The notes under the pieces are model-generated. The model was not told the DNA's origin. It worked only from the letters and a program-made list of their open reading frames with translations, and did not search any database. Made by a program: the position numbers and the translations under genes. From Deltaproteobacteria bacterium (lineage in GTDB: Bacteria; SAR324; NAC60-12), in the NCBI GenBank assembly GCA_002683785.1, contig NYUB01000158.1, positions 1-44,850 of the forward strand: a DNA stretch of 44,850 bases, given 5' to 3'. Below, one piece after another: positions 18,238 to 27,123 of the stretch; positions within the stretch are counted from its first letter, which is position 1, and each line of letters begins with the position of its first letter.

Positions 18238-18418
18238 CTAAAACTTTTGCAAAAACATGCGTTGCATAATCCACCTTGGTTTCATTGTCTAGAAACCGAT
18301 GTTCCAGCATTTCCGCAAGTTCCATCACCGCATCAGTGATTTGTTTTTCAAATCGATAGCTGATGTCTGCACCAACTATGGTATGAAACTTCTCGATTTT
18401 TTGTTCAGTCGGGGTCAT
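18194..18418 (-). CDS. Small hypothetical protein, coupled to the membrane protein gene
   Basis: A 74-residue acidic, mostly helical protein with no membrane segment and no Cys. The frame is open to a TTG at 18445, but ATG at 18418 is preceded by GGAG five bases upstream, which decides the start: MTPTEQKIEKFHTIVGADIS. Its end overlaps the start of the 535-residue membrane protein gene, so the two are probably made together. I do not recognise the family. Confidence 0.55.
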   Translation of the reverse strand: MTPTEQKIEKFHTIVGADISYRFEKQITDAVMELAEMLEHRFLDNETKVDYATHVFAKVLDDLMDLLEHPSHLN

Positions 18419-18592
18419 AGAATCTCCAATATTTTCATCGCTCAATCAAGTTCAGATGATCACCAAGGAACTCCGGAAGAAAGGTCCGAGTTTTGATGAA
18501 TCGGAAGGCTTTAAAATTGCTTATCCAGAATGATTATTCGTTCTGCCTTATTTCCCTATCGGCAACCGTCACTGAAACTTGAACTTCGATTT

Positions 18593-19033
18593 ATGAAATT
18601 CCTTAAAACTCTTCTGGCATCTTTGAATGTTCTCTACCGGTGGTTTTTTCAAAATTTTGTTTGGTTGACTGTTTCTTGGCTTTGTATTGCAATACTTTTC
18701 ACTTCCACTGCAAGGGCTCAAGAATATGAAACCGACCGGATCTTCATCAGGCAACAAAGCAAAAACCATTGTTTGATCCAGGTTCAGGATCAGATTAGGG
18801 AACTTAGAAAAATCAGAGAGATGAGTGATGAACACAGCAAACATCTGAATCGTGATGTTTGGAATCGAAATAGAACCGGTCTTCAGATGAACCAGAAACA
18901 ACAGCAAAGGCTGAATCAATTGCTTAAAGGGAATCCAGGTCCAAAATACTCAAGTGCACGTCAACTCCAGCAGAAAAGACAAAGACGGTTTGCGGGGATG
19001 AAGCAGAATTGTAGGGATCTTGCGTCCGATTGA
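18593..19033 (+). CDS. Small exported hypothetical protein
   Basis: A 146-residue protein with a long basic/aromatic start and a hydrophobic core ending FTSTARAQ, a plausible signal peptide cleaved after ARA. The mature part is about 100 residues, rich in Gln, Arg and Lys, with two Cys (in NHCLIQ and KQNCRDL) that could form a disulfide. The frame is open to an ATG at 18530; the later ATG is preferred because it puts the signal peptide nearer the N-terminus. No good ribosome site is seen for either. The function is unknown. It is divergent from the gene pair on its left. Confidence 0.5.
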   Translation: MKFLKTLLASLNVLYRWFFQNFVWLTVSWLCIAILFTSTARAQEYETDRIFIRQQSKNHCLIQVQDQIRELRKIREMSDEHSKHLNRDVWNRNRTGLQMNQKQQQRLNQLLKGNPGPKYSSARQLQQKRQRRFAGMKQNCRDLASD

Positions 19034-19219
19034 AGTCCGATTCAAGGATGTTTCTACGTTGAATCCGACTTGCCTTTCAACTCCCACCCTTTGAACATTA
19101 ATCGTTTAAATTCAATACTTAGCCGTTCCATCCACAAAGTAGGGGATGGACAGATGCGGTGATCCCAGGATTCAAATGGTGTGAGCCGTTGGAGTCCACA
19201 TTCAATCTTCAGGTAAACC

Positions 19220-21733
19220 ATGGCGTTGCGCATCCCCTTAAGTTGGCTGCAGGATTTTGTCGATCTAGATCAAAGTCCTAACAAACTAGCCGAAGTTCTG
19301 ACCATCTCTGGTATGGAGGTGGAAAGCATTGAACACCTTGGTGGCAACTGGGGGGATTACTGCCGGGTAGGTGAAGTGCAGAAGGTGGTTGCCCATCCCA
19401 ATGCGGACAGTCTTAGTATCGCAACCGTTGATTACGGAACCGATCAATCACTGGAAGTGGTGACTGGGGCGCCAAATATTCGTGAACTGGAAAACAGTCC
19501 TAGAGGAACACCTCCCAAAGTTGCCTTAGCGCTTTCTGGAGCAACCCTGGTGGATCCTTATCATGATCACCACCCGCTGATTCGTTTGAAACCCTCGAAG
19601 ATCCGCGGGATTCTCTCGGAGGGCATGATATGCTCCGAATTGGAATTGGGACTGGGTGAGGCACATGAAGGAGTTTTATTTCTTCCTGAAGACGCACCGG
19701 TCGGACGGTTGCTAAAGGATTATCTTGGGGATTCGATCCTGGAATTTGATATCAAGGGTGGTTTCGCCCACCTCCTTTCCATTTTTGGGCTAGCTCGGGA
19801 AACGGCGGCCATTACCCGGATGCGGCTTAAATCTGAAAAACTTCCGGACCTCTCAAGACTGATCTTTCAACAGCCCAATCAGAAGTTGAAATCATCTGAA
19901 GCCGATTTCGTGAAACTGAAAATCGAGGACCCCTCTTTGTGTCCACGTTACAGTGCCTTACTGGTACGAGGGATAAAGATTGGACCTTCACCCTTTTGGT
20001 TGCAGCAACGGCTTCAGCGAGCAGGCATGCGACCTATCAACAATATTGTTGATATTACGAATTACGTCATGTTGGAGCTTGGACAGCCACTTCATGCATT
20101 TGACTATCAGGCGTTATGTCAAAGGGCAGCTGGAGATATTCCTGAAATCATCATAAGAGCCGCCAGGAATGGTGAAATCCTGACGACACTCGACGGTGAA
20201 GAAAGAAAACTGGATGATCAGATGCTGATGATCACCGATCGTTCAGGCTTGATCGCCATTGCTGGGGTAATGGGGGGAGAAGAAACAGAGGTTGATAAGG
20301 AAACCTGTGATGTTTTGCTGGAATCTGCGAATTTCGATTTCTTGAACAATCGCCGTACTTCCCAGTTACTCAAACTAAAAACCGAAGCTAGCGAACGCTT
20401 TGGAAAACGTCTCAATGCGGATGGCACCATGACTGCCGCGCTCAGGGCGGCAGAACTTTGCGAATCGATTGCAGGAGGAACCCTGGAAGTTCAAGCAGCT
20501 GATCTCTATCCTGGACTGGTTGAAGATCAGACAGTGGATCTGGATCTGCTTTATCTTGAAAGGGTGCTTGGAATTCAGGTGGAAAAAGTTGAAGTGATCA
20601 GAATACTTGAAGCCCTTGGTTTCTCTGTCGAGACCATGACAGGGGAAGAAAAACTTCATGTGACGGTACCTCCACATCGGCTTGATATTGATATTCCTGC
20701 CGATCTGGTTGAAGAAATCGCCAGGGTTCATGGTTATAACCGGATGCCTTCGACTTTGATACGGGATGCCCTTCCTCCACAAAGAGAAAACATTCAACTC
20801 CAGGGGGTAGAGTGGATTCGCGATATTCTCACCGGATCAGGTCTGGATGAAATCATCACCTACACCATGACCAGTCCTCTGGATGAGTCATATTTATTTT
20901 TGAGAGAAGGATTTGAGGAAAAAGATTATGTCCCTGTACGCAATCCTCTATCCAACGAACGAAGTCATCTTCGTCGGAAACTGCTTCCGGGAGCATTGCA
21001 TTCTGCGAGGCAAAACCTGAGATTTGAAGATCAGGTTCATGTATTTGAAACGGGTGGAGTTTTTATTCCTGAACAAAACGAGGTGCTTCCCAAAGAACCA
21101 ATGGAACTCTGTCTGTTGATGATTGGCAAACGTGAGAAGCAGAGCTGGCATGATGCAGTGGATGGAGACATGGATTTTTTTGACATGAAAGGGGTGATTG
21201 AAAATCTATTTGCCACCCTGCACCTTCTTGATGTTGAATGGAAGAAATCCCGGCAATTGCCTTACCATCCTGGCCGTTGTTCTGAAATCATCTCAAACGG
21301 AGTGCAAATCGGTATTATGGGTGAACTACACCCGGATGTTCGACGCCTGTTTGAACTTCCTGACAGACCTGTGGTTTGTGCAGAACTTCAACTTCATGAA
21401 TTAATGAATGCCGTCAGTCCTCATTTTTTAATGGAGGAAATATCTTCTTTTGCACCGATATATGAAGACCTGGCATTTGTGGTTGACGGTTCAATCGAAG
21501 TAGAAACTCTGGTTCCCTTCATTCTAAAAAATGGGAAGCCTTTGCTGAAGAATGTTCAGCTTTTTGATGTGTTTCAGGGAGAAGGTTTAGGAGATGGGAA
21601 AAAAAGCTTAGGTTTTTCAATGACCTATCAGGCAAAAGACAGAACCCTCAGCGATAAAGAAGTGGAAAAAATCCGCAACCGTATCATCAAGAAAGTGAAC
21701 CAGAACTTTCAGGCAACCCTGCGTGAATCGTGA
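19220..21733 (+). CDS. pheT: Phenylalanyl-tRNA synthetase beta subunit (PheT)
   Basis: PheT is the beta chain of the alpha2-beta2 enzyme that charges tRNA-Phe. It carries tRNA binding and the editing of misacylated Tyr-tRNA. Domains in order: N-terminal region with an EMAP-type tRNA-binding domain (about 40-150), B3/B4 editing domain (about 215-390), B5, the catalytic-like core, and a C-terminal FDX-ACB domain (about 740-836) containing APIYEDLAFVV. At 837 residues it is somewhat longer than usual. The segment after the tRNA-binding domain reads FDIKGGFAHLLSIFGLARE, where most PheT proteins have NR(P/G)D before LS. pheS, normally adjacent, is not in the window. The stop overlaps the dgkA start. 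Confidence 0.96.
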   Translation: MALRIPLSWLQDFVDLDQSPNKLAEVLTISGMEVESIEHLGGNWGDYCRVGEVQKVVAHPNADSLSIATVDYGTDQSLEVVTGAPNIRELENSPRGTPPKVALALSGATLVDPYHDHHPLIRLKPSKIRGILSEGMICSELELGLGEAHEGVLFLPEDAPVGRLLKDYLGDSILEFDIKGGFAHLLSIFGLARETAAITRMRLKSEKLPDLSRLIFQQPNQKLKSSEADFVKLKIEDPSLCPRYSALLVRGIKIGPSPFWLQQRLQRAGMRPINNIVDITNYVMLELGQPLHAFDYQALCQRAAGDIPEIIIRAARNGEILTTLDGEERKLDDQMLMITDRSGLIAIAGVMGGEETEVDKETCDVLLESANFDFLNNRRTSQLLKLKTEASERFGKRLNADGTMTAALRAAELCESIAGGTLEVQAADLYPGLVEDQTVDLDLLYLERVLGIQVEKVEVIRILEALGFSVETMTGEEKLHVTVPPHRLDIDIPADLVEEIARVHGYNRMPSTLIRDALPPQRENIQLQGVEWIRDILTGSGLDEIITYTMTSPLDESYLFLREGFEEKDYVPVRNPLSNERSHLRRKLLPGALHSARQNLRFEDQVHVFETGGVFIPEQNEVLPKEPMELCLLMIGKREKQSWHDAVDGDMDFFDMKGVIENLFATLHLLDVEWKKSRQLPYHPGRCSEIISNGVQIGIMGELHPDVRRLFELPDRPVVCAELQLHELMNAVSPHFLMEEISSFAPIYEDLAFVVDGSIEVETLVPFILKNGKPLLKNVQLFDVFQGEGLGDGKKSLGFSMTYQAKDRTLSDKEVEKIRNRIIKKVNQNFQATLRES

Positions 21734-22104
21734 AAGCAGAAATCCTCCATGTCTGGAAAGCCCTGCATTATTCCGCAGATGGTCTGATCTCGACTTTTCG
21801 CAATGAAACGGCTTTTCGACTCGAACTGCTCATGGCCGTAGTGCTGATTCCAATCGCTCTGATTCTGCCTCTTAAGGGTATAGAAAAAATGATGCTGATC
21901 TGTTCTGTACTCCTGGTATTGGTGGTTGAGTTGCTCAATACGGCAGTAGAGTCCGCAGTGGACCGTGTATCTGAAGAAACCCACCACCTTTCTAAAAGGG
22001 CCAAAGACGCTGGCAGCGCAGCGGTTTTTATCAGCCTCTTCATTATGGGAACGACTTGGTTCACTCTGTGTTTCGAACTTTTTTTTCAAAGTGATGTTGA
22101 TTAG
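21730..22104 (+). CDS. dgkA: Diacylglycerol kinase DgkA
   Basis: DgkA is a small inner-membrane kinase that phosphorylates diacylglycerol (or undecaprenol in related proteins), recycling lipid products of envelope synthesis. The 124-residue sequence has the expected three hydrophobic helices. The family signature is present: VELLNTAVESAVDRV followed by AKDAGSAAV, including the catalytic Glu and the metal-binding Asn/Glu pattern. It starts with GTG inside the pheT stop (GTGA overlap), so it is translationally coupled to pheT. E. coli DgkA is of similar length (122). Confidence 0.93.
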   Translation: MKAEILHVWKALHYSADGLISTFRNETAFRLELLMAVVLIPIALILPLKGIEKMMLICSVLLVLVVELLNTAVESAVDRVSEETHHLSKRAKDAGSAAVFISLFIMGTTWFTLCFELFFQSDVD

Positions 22105-22147
22105 ATGTTTTTGAATGGAAGGGTTTCGTTTTCAAACCGTTGAAATC

Positions 22148-22399
22148 ATGATAATAAAGATTGAAGCCTTTGCGATTCTGAAAGACCTTTTCGGACAAGA
22201 GTTTCTTGAATATGAATTGCCTGAAGGGACAACTGCTGAAAAGATGCTGGATATGCTTTCGAGAACTTTTCCTAACTCGGAACAGATTCTGAATGTCACT
22301 CGGGTGGCTCATCAGGATGAGTACCTGTCCCAGAGTGAGGTACTCATGGAAGGCGAGTCTTATGCATTGATTCCTCCTGTGAGTGGAGGTTTGAAATAA
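22148..22399 (+). CDS. MoaD/ThiS-family sulfur-carrier-like protein with C-terminal extension
   Basis: A ubiquitin-like (beta-grasp) protein of about 83 residues resembling MoaD, the small subunit of molybdopterin synthase, which carries a thiocarboxylate on its C-terminal Gly. The end reads ALIPPVSGGLK: the conserved PPVSGG motif is there, but two residues (Leu-Lys) follow the Gly-Gly. Classical MoaD and ThiS end exactly at GG. Proteins such as QbsE have extra residues that a JAMM protease removes. ATG at 22148 gives MIIKIEAFAILKDLFG, the family-like start; the frame is open to an ATG at 22115. It lies between dgkA and the MBL/cNMP gene with gaps under 50 bases. No other molybdopterin gene is nearby. 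Confidence 0.8.
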   Translation: MIIKIEAFAILKDLFGQEFLEYELPEGTTAEKMLDMLSRTFPNSEQILNVTRVAHQDEYLSQSEVLMEGESYALIPPVSGGLK

Positions 22400-22446
22400 A
22401 ATAGACGGTCTGTTGCGGTGTTGAATCAAAATTTAGTGGCAGTCTC

Positions 22447-24654
22447 ATGATTGAAAGTATTTTTGTTTCACCTGGGGTACATTGGGTGTCTTTTCCTGAA
22501 GCCAACCTCAATGTGCTCTGTGGATGTCCTGCAGACAGTGTGAAACACCTGATGAAAAAGGGTCTGATCCGAAGTATCGAAAAAGACGGTATGACCTACG
22601 AATCAGGTCCTAATGCCATCCTCCTCTCCGATTTAAAACTCCAAAACGGTCATTTCGCAAATCTTGCAGAATTTCCCATCCTCCAGATGCTTTACCGGCA
22701 AGGGATGTTGCTTCCGAATCATCCCAATAATACAGGAGCTAAGCCAATTCTGATTGGCCGTGAAGATTTGGTTCGGGAACAAATGAACTACATATTCCGT
22801 GGAAATTATGGTCTGACTTCTGTTGAAGAAATCATCGATGCGGGAATCGATTCTGAAAAGGCCGAAGAAATGATGCGTCTCAAGCTACGTTTTGCCTTTG
22901 GACACATCCATCCCAGTGAAAAATTACTCGAAGCTAAAATCGTGGATGAGGGTAAGACGGAAATCTCCAATGGAGTTGAAGTCTCCCGTCTGGCAATGAA
23001 TGTATACCGTTTCGAATACCAAGGTGAATCGTTGGATGTGGATTTAAATCTGAAGCAGGATGAGGATTATGAGACGCCCTTTGAACTCGAATTACACAAT
23101 TTTAAGAGGGAATATTTTTCAGTCGTTCATACTGGTGAGGGAGATGGTTGGGATGTGAATCGGCCGTGTATGGCAAGTGTCCTCAATTATCAGGGGAAAA
23201 TATACTTGATTGATGCAGGGCCGAACATATCACATAGCTTGAACGCGATGGGGATCGACATCAACGAAGTTGAAGGCATCTTTCATACGCATGCCCATGA
23301 TGATCATTTTGCTGGACTGACTACGTTGATTCGGGCAGATCATCGAATCAAGTATTTTGCCACACCGTTGGTAAGGGCTTCTGTTACTCACAAACTGGCA
23401 GCATTGATGTCGATTGAGGAGAGCAGTTTCCAGGAATTTTTTGATGTTCATGACCTTGATTTCAATACCTGGAACAGCATCAATGGGCTTGAGGTTCGTC
23501 CAGTTTTTTCACCTCACCCTGTGGAAACAAACATTTTGTTCTTCCGAACACTTTGGAAGGAGGGCTACATCGAATATGCGCATCTGGCGGATATCGCATC
23601 TTTTGAGGTACTGGAAGGAATGATTACGGAAGACCAACTGTCTCCCGGAATTTCCAAAAAAATGTTCGAGGATACACGTGAGGACTACCTGAAACCGGTA
23701 CATCTTAAAAAAATTGATATCGGTGGAGGATTGATTCATGGCAAAGCGGAAGATTTTGTCGAAGATGGTTCAGAAAAAATCGTACTTTCCCACTCGTCCC
23801 ATGAACTGAGCAACCAACAAAAGATGACTGGTTCGGCTGTATCATTTGGAACCACCGATGTGCTCATTCCCGGGAATAGTGATTATAGCATGAGGTCCGC
23901 ATACGGCTTTTTGAAAGGATATTATAGGGGGGTTGAGGAAAGTGACATCAACATGTTGCTTAATTGCGGACACCAGATTTATAACGCTGGGACTTTGCTC
24001 ATCCATAATAATGAAGTTCCCAAATCTGTTTTTTTGATCTTAACAGGAACCGTCGAATTCATTGCTGCGGAGGATTCCAGTGCGAGTATTCTCTCTAGTG
24101 GATCGATGGTAGGGGACTTGGCGGTACTATCCGGTTTAAATAATTTTGGAACGTACCGAACCTTGACTCATGTAGACGCTTTGACTGTTCCTGCTTCGCT
24201 ATTCAAGGAATTCGTGAACCGAAACCAGCTTTCAGAAGAGATTCAGAACATTCAGGATACAATTGGATTTTTTCAGAAAAGCTGGCTTTTTGGAGAATCG
24301 GTTTCTTCTCCGGTCAAAGCCAGGATTGCGCGCAAGACCGAATTGCTGACTTGCCCTGAAGGGAAGGGTTTGCCCACCGATTCCGGGTTGATCCTGTTGA
24401 AACATGGAGAGATCGAACTCACTGTAAGTGGTGACCAGAATCATCTTGTTCAAGTCGCCAATGGGGATTTCTGGGGTGAAGAAAAGATCTTATCGCATGA
24501 ACCTCTCTATAAAAGTTCAGAGGCTAAAGTAGATTCAACGCTTTACAAAATCAACGAAATGGATCTTCTCAAAGAGATTCCTGTGGTTCGTTGGAAATTG
24601 ATTGAACATTGGGAAAAGAGGCGTGATAAAATTCAGAACTCAATCCGTTCTTAA
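22447..24654 (+). CDS. Metallo-beta-lactamase-fold protein fused to two cyclic-nucleotide-binding-like domains
   Basis: A 735-residue protein. Residues 1 to about 210 are an N-terminal region I do not recognise. The next part (about 215-500) is a metallo-beta-lactamase fold: LIDAGPNISH, then HTHAHDDHFAGL with metal-binding HxHxDH at H282, H284, D286 and H287, then SPHPVETN, EYAHLADI and LSHSSHEL as later metal ligands. From about 505 to 615 there is a cyclic-nucleotide-binding-like domain (FLILTGTVEFIA, then GSMVGDLAVLSG). A more degenerate second one lies at about 620-730 (LILLKHGEIELTV, then GDFWGEEKIL). The first lacks the usual phosphate-binding Arg, so ligand binding is uncertain. The substrate is unknown. 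It is downstream of pheT-dgkA-moaD-like and probably in the same operon. Confidence 0.75.
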   Translation: MIESIFVSPGVHWVSFPEANLNVLCGCPADSVKHLMKKGLIRSIEKDGMTYESGPNAILLSDLKLQNGHFANLAEFPILQMLYRQGMLLPNHPNNTGAKPILIGREDLVREQMNYIFRGNYGLTSVEEIIDAGIDSEKAEEMMRLKLRFAFGHIHPSEKLLEAKIVDEGKTEISNGVEVSRLAMNVYRFEYQGESLDVDLNLKQDEDYETPFELELHNFKREYFSVVHTGEGDGWDVNRPCMASVLNYQGKIYLIDAGPNISHSLNAMGIDINEVEGIFHTHAHDDHFAGLTTLIRADHRIKYFATPLVRASVTHKLAALMSIEESSFQEFFDVHDLDFNTWNSINGLEVRPVFSPHPVETNILFFRTLWKEGYIEYAHLADIASFEVLEGMITEDQLSPGISKKMFEDTREDYLKPVHLKKIDIGGGLIHGKAEDFVEDGSEKIVLSHSSHELSNQQKMTGSAVSFGTTDVLIPGNSDYSMRSAYGFLKGYYRGVEESDINMLLNCGHQIYNAGTLLIHNNEVPKSVFLILTGTVEFIAAEDSSASILSSGSMVGDLAVLSGLNNFGTYRTLTHVDALTVPASLFKEFVNRNQLSEEIQNIQDTIGFFQKSWLFGESVSSPVKARIARKTELLTCPEGKGLPTDSGLILLKHGEIELTVSGDQNHLVQVANGDFWGEEKILSHEPLYKSSEAKVDSTLYKINEMDLLKEIPVVRWKLIEHWEKRRDKIQNSIRS

Positions 24655-24740
24655 AAAGAGGAGCTTAATTCTTCAGCTTACTCCCTGTTTAGTCTTTTCT
24701 TACAGCATTTCAATTGAGTCTCAGCAGATAGATTACTGAT

Positions 24741-25052
24741 TCATCCTCCTCCACCGCATTGAGGAGTAGGTTGAATCAGTCCCGCTGCATTTTCCCATTG
24801 CTCAGGAGTTTTAGCACGGATGGAAAGGGCATGAACCGGTCCTTCTATTTCTTCACTCAGAACTTCATTGATTCTTTGGTGCCGTTTTACCAATGACATG
24901 CCCTCGAACTCTTCGGAAACAACAGTCACTCGGAAGTGGGATTCCGAACCGGGAGGGACATTATGTTTATGGCTTTCATTTTCGACATCTAGAAAAGCGG
25001 GTTGGAATGCAGAATTCAGTTTGGTTTGAATTTGGTTTTCTATGACTGCCAT
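24741..25052 (-). CDS. bolA: BolA family protein
   Basis: BolA proteins act with monothiol glutaredoxins in iron-sulfur cluster handling and affect morphology and stress responses. This 103-residue protein has the family pattern FLDVENESHKHNVPPGSESH followed by FRVTVVSEEFEG, then LVKRHQRINEVLSEEI, HALSI and TPEQW. The tail QPTPQCGGGG matches the PPC-G tail of E. coli BolA. The conserved His residues are present. The open frame extends to a TTG at 25112, but ATG at 25052 gives the family-typical start. It lies about 95 bases downstream of acetoacetyl-CoA synthetase on the same strand. Confidence 0.9.
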   Translation of the reverse strand: MAVIENQIQTKLNSAFQPAFLDVENESHKHNVPPGSESHFRVTVVSEEFEGMSLVKRHQRINEVLSEEIEGPVHALSIRAKTPEQWENAAGLIQPTPQCGGGG

Positions 25053-25146
25053 GGTTGGTTTCATTAAGAGGAGATAAAATTGTTTTTTGGATGTTCCTGA
25101 TTTGTGATCCAAGGCCCCAAAGAGCCATGGATTCTATGAAAACGAA

Positions 25147-27108
25147 TCAAGCAACCAAAGACTGACGTAGCTTTTCAAAAAATTCTAGACTTTCCGGGTT
25201 TGCAAGGGCTGAAGTATTGTCCACTTCTTCCTTCTGGATCACTTTGATTACCGCTTTTTCAACTTTCTTCCCGCTGATGGTACGTGGAACGTCAGGAATC
25301 GGCAAAATGATCTCAGGGACATGTCTGGGAGTTGCATAGGCTCTGATGCCGTTCTTGATTTTAACCGTCAATTCCTGGGTTAGTTCGATGCCTTCCTTAA
25401 GAACCACAAAGAGCACCACCCTTACATCTCCCTGCCATGGTTGTCCCACCACCAGGCTGTCGACGATTTCATCCATCGCCTCGACGGGTCGATAGATTTC
25501 TGCCGTTCCGATACGGACCCCACCTGGGTTAAGCACGGTATCACTACGCCCGTAGATGATCACTCCGCCCCTCGGGGTGATTTCGATGAAATCACCATGA
25601 GTCCAGACCCCAGGGAAACGTTCAAAGTAGGCCTTTCGGTATTTGATTTCTTCCGGATCATTCCAGAATCCTATCGGCATCGAGGGGAAGGGAGCACAAC
25701 AGACCAGTTCGCCTTTTTCACCCATAACTGAATTTCCTTGAGGGTCGAAAGCTCGAGTGTCCATGCCGAGGCTTTTGCATTGAAGCTCTCCGGAATAAAC
25801 GGGGAGAGTGGGATTGCCGCCCATGAAACAACCGATCAGGTCAGTGCCACCGGCAATCGACATGAGGGGAATCCCCGGATGTACTTTTTCGTAGAACCAT
25901 TCAAAGAGGTTTTCTGGCAAAGGTGAACCTGTGGAAAAAACCGCCTTCAGCGAGCTTAGCTCATGTTCCTGGGAAGGATCATAACCGGATTTCTGAATTG
26001 CTCCTAAAAACTTTGGGCTGGTGCCGAAATGGGTGATTTTTTCTTCATCGATCAAGTGCCACATCCTTTCCAGTCCAGGGAAGGTTGGGGATCCATCATA
26101 GAGGACAAGGCATGCACCACAAGCGAGTCCGCTGATGAGCCAGTTCCACATCATCCAACCGCAGGTGGTGAAGTAAAATATCCTGTCACCTGGTTTCAAA
26201 TCACCATGATAGCGTTGTTCCGTCAGATGCTTCAGAAGGGTCCCGCCTGCACCATGAACGATGGATTTGGGTAATCCAGTGGTTCCCGAAGAATACATGA
26301 TATATAGAGGGTGATCGAAATTGAGCTGTTCGTAATCTGGAATTTCTTCTTCCCGGTTCAGAAACTCGTTCCAATCCTCCTCATCCTGCTCAAACGGCAT
26401 GACCGAATCGGTGAACGGTACCACGACGGTTTTGGAGATCGAAGGAATCTCTTTGAGGACTTCCCGAATTTTCTCCAGACAGGAATGCTCCTTCCCATTG
26501 TAGTGGTAGGCATTGACGGTGATGAGGACTTTCGGTTCGATTTGACCCAGCCGATCATGAATGCCGCTGATGCCGAAATCCGGAGAGCATGAGGACCAAA
26601 CCGCCCCCAGAGAAGCGCTTGCGAGGGCTCCTGTCACGGCTTCCGGGCAGTTTGCGAGCACTGCCGCAACCCGGTCCCCTTTTTGAACTCCAGCATCTTT
26701 TAAGCCTGCTGCACAGCGAGCCACTGCGGTTTTCAGTTCTTTGCGGGTCCAGACGATTTGCTTTCCTGTTTCTCCAGTAAATCGAATGGCCGGATCCGCA
26801 TCGTTCGCACGTTCCAGCAGGTTTTCTGCAAAATTAAGCTGCGATCCTTCAAACCATGGAGTTCCAGGCATTTTCGCAGGTCCCATCACCCTTCTGTAGG
26901 GTTTGGAGCAAATGACCTGTGCATCTGTCCAAACTTCTTCCCAGAATTGTTCGGGATTTTCAATGGACCAACGATGCAGACTTTCATAATCATCTTCCTG
27001 GAAGCGATATTTCTGTGCTGTCTTATTTCCGAAAATGCTCAAGTTGGTCTGTTTCAGTTGTTCTGGATCGGGATTCCAAAGAAGTTTCATTTCATCAATG
27101 CGTGTCAT
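25147..27108 (-). CDS. aacS: Acetoacetyl-CoA synthetase
   Basis: This enzyme activates acetoacetate with ATP and CoA, feeding ketone bodies or PHB breakdown products into acetyl-CoA metabolism. The 653-residue protein is an acyl-adenylate-forming (ANL) enzyme. The P-loop YIMYSSGTTGLPKSIVHG is present, with TTCGWMMWNW and the hinge region NPGGVRIGTAEIYRP. The C-terminal catalytic Lys lies in VPRTISGKKVEKAV. The N-terminus, with MPGTPWFEGSQLNFAENLL, and the overall length match AacS rather than acetyl-CoA synthetase. It follows the small anchored protein gene by 15 bases. Confidence 0.93.
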   Translation of the reverse strand: MTRIDEMKLLWNPDPEQLKQTNLSIFGNKTAQKYRFQEDDYESLHRWSIENPEQFWEEVWTDAQVICSKPYRRVMGPAKMPGTPWFEGSQLNFAENLLERANDADPAIRFTGETGKQIVWTRKELKTAVARCAAGLKDAGVQKGDRVAAVLANCPEAVTGALASASLGAVWSSCSPDFGISGIHDRLGQIEPKVLITVNAYHYNGKEHSCLEKIREVLKEIPSISKTVVVPFTDSVMPFEQDEEDWNEFLNREEEIPDYEQLNFDHPLYIMYSSGTTGLPKSIVHGAGGTLLKHLTEQRYHGDLKPGDRIFYFTTCGWMMWNWLISGLACGACLVLYDGSPTFPGLERMWHLIDEEKITHFGTSPKFLGAIQKSGYDPSQEHELSSLKAVFSTGSPLPENLFEWFYEKVHPGIPLMSIAGGTDLIGCFMGGNPTLPVYSGELQCKSLGMDTRAFDPQGNSVMGEKGELVCCAPFPSMPIGFWNDPEEIKYRKAYFERFPGVWTHGDFIEITPRGGVIIYGRSDTVLNPGGVRIGTAEIYRPVEAMDEIVDSLVVGQPWQGDVRVVLFVVLKEGIELTQELTVKIKNGIRAYATPRHVPEIILPIPDVPRTISGKKVEKAVIKVIQKEEVDNTSALANPESLEFFEKLRQSLVA

Positions 27109-27123
27109 CAGTTTTATGTCTGT

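Noticed and set aside
22447-24654. The MBL/cNMP protein as the protease that trims the MoaD-like protein
   Set aside because: Known processing enzymes of this kind are JAMM proteases; the MBL fold here gives no evidence of peptide cleavage.
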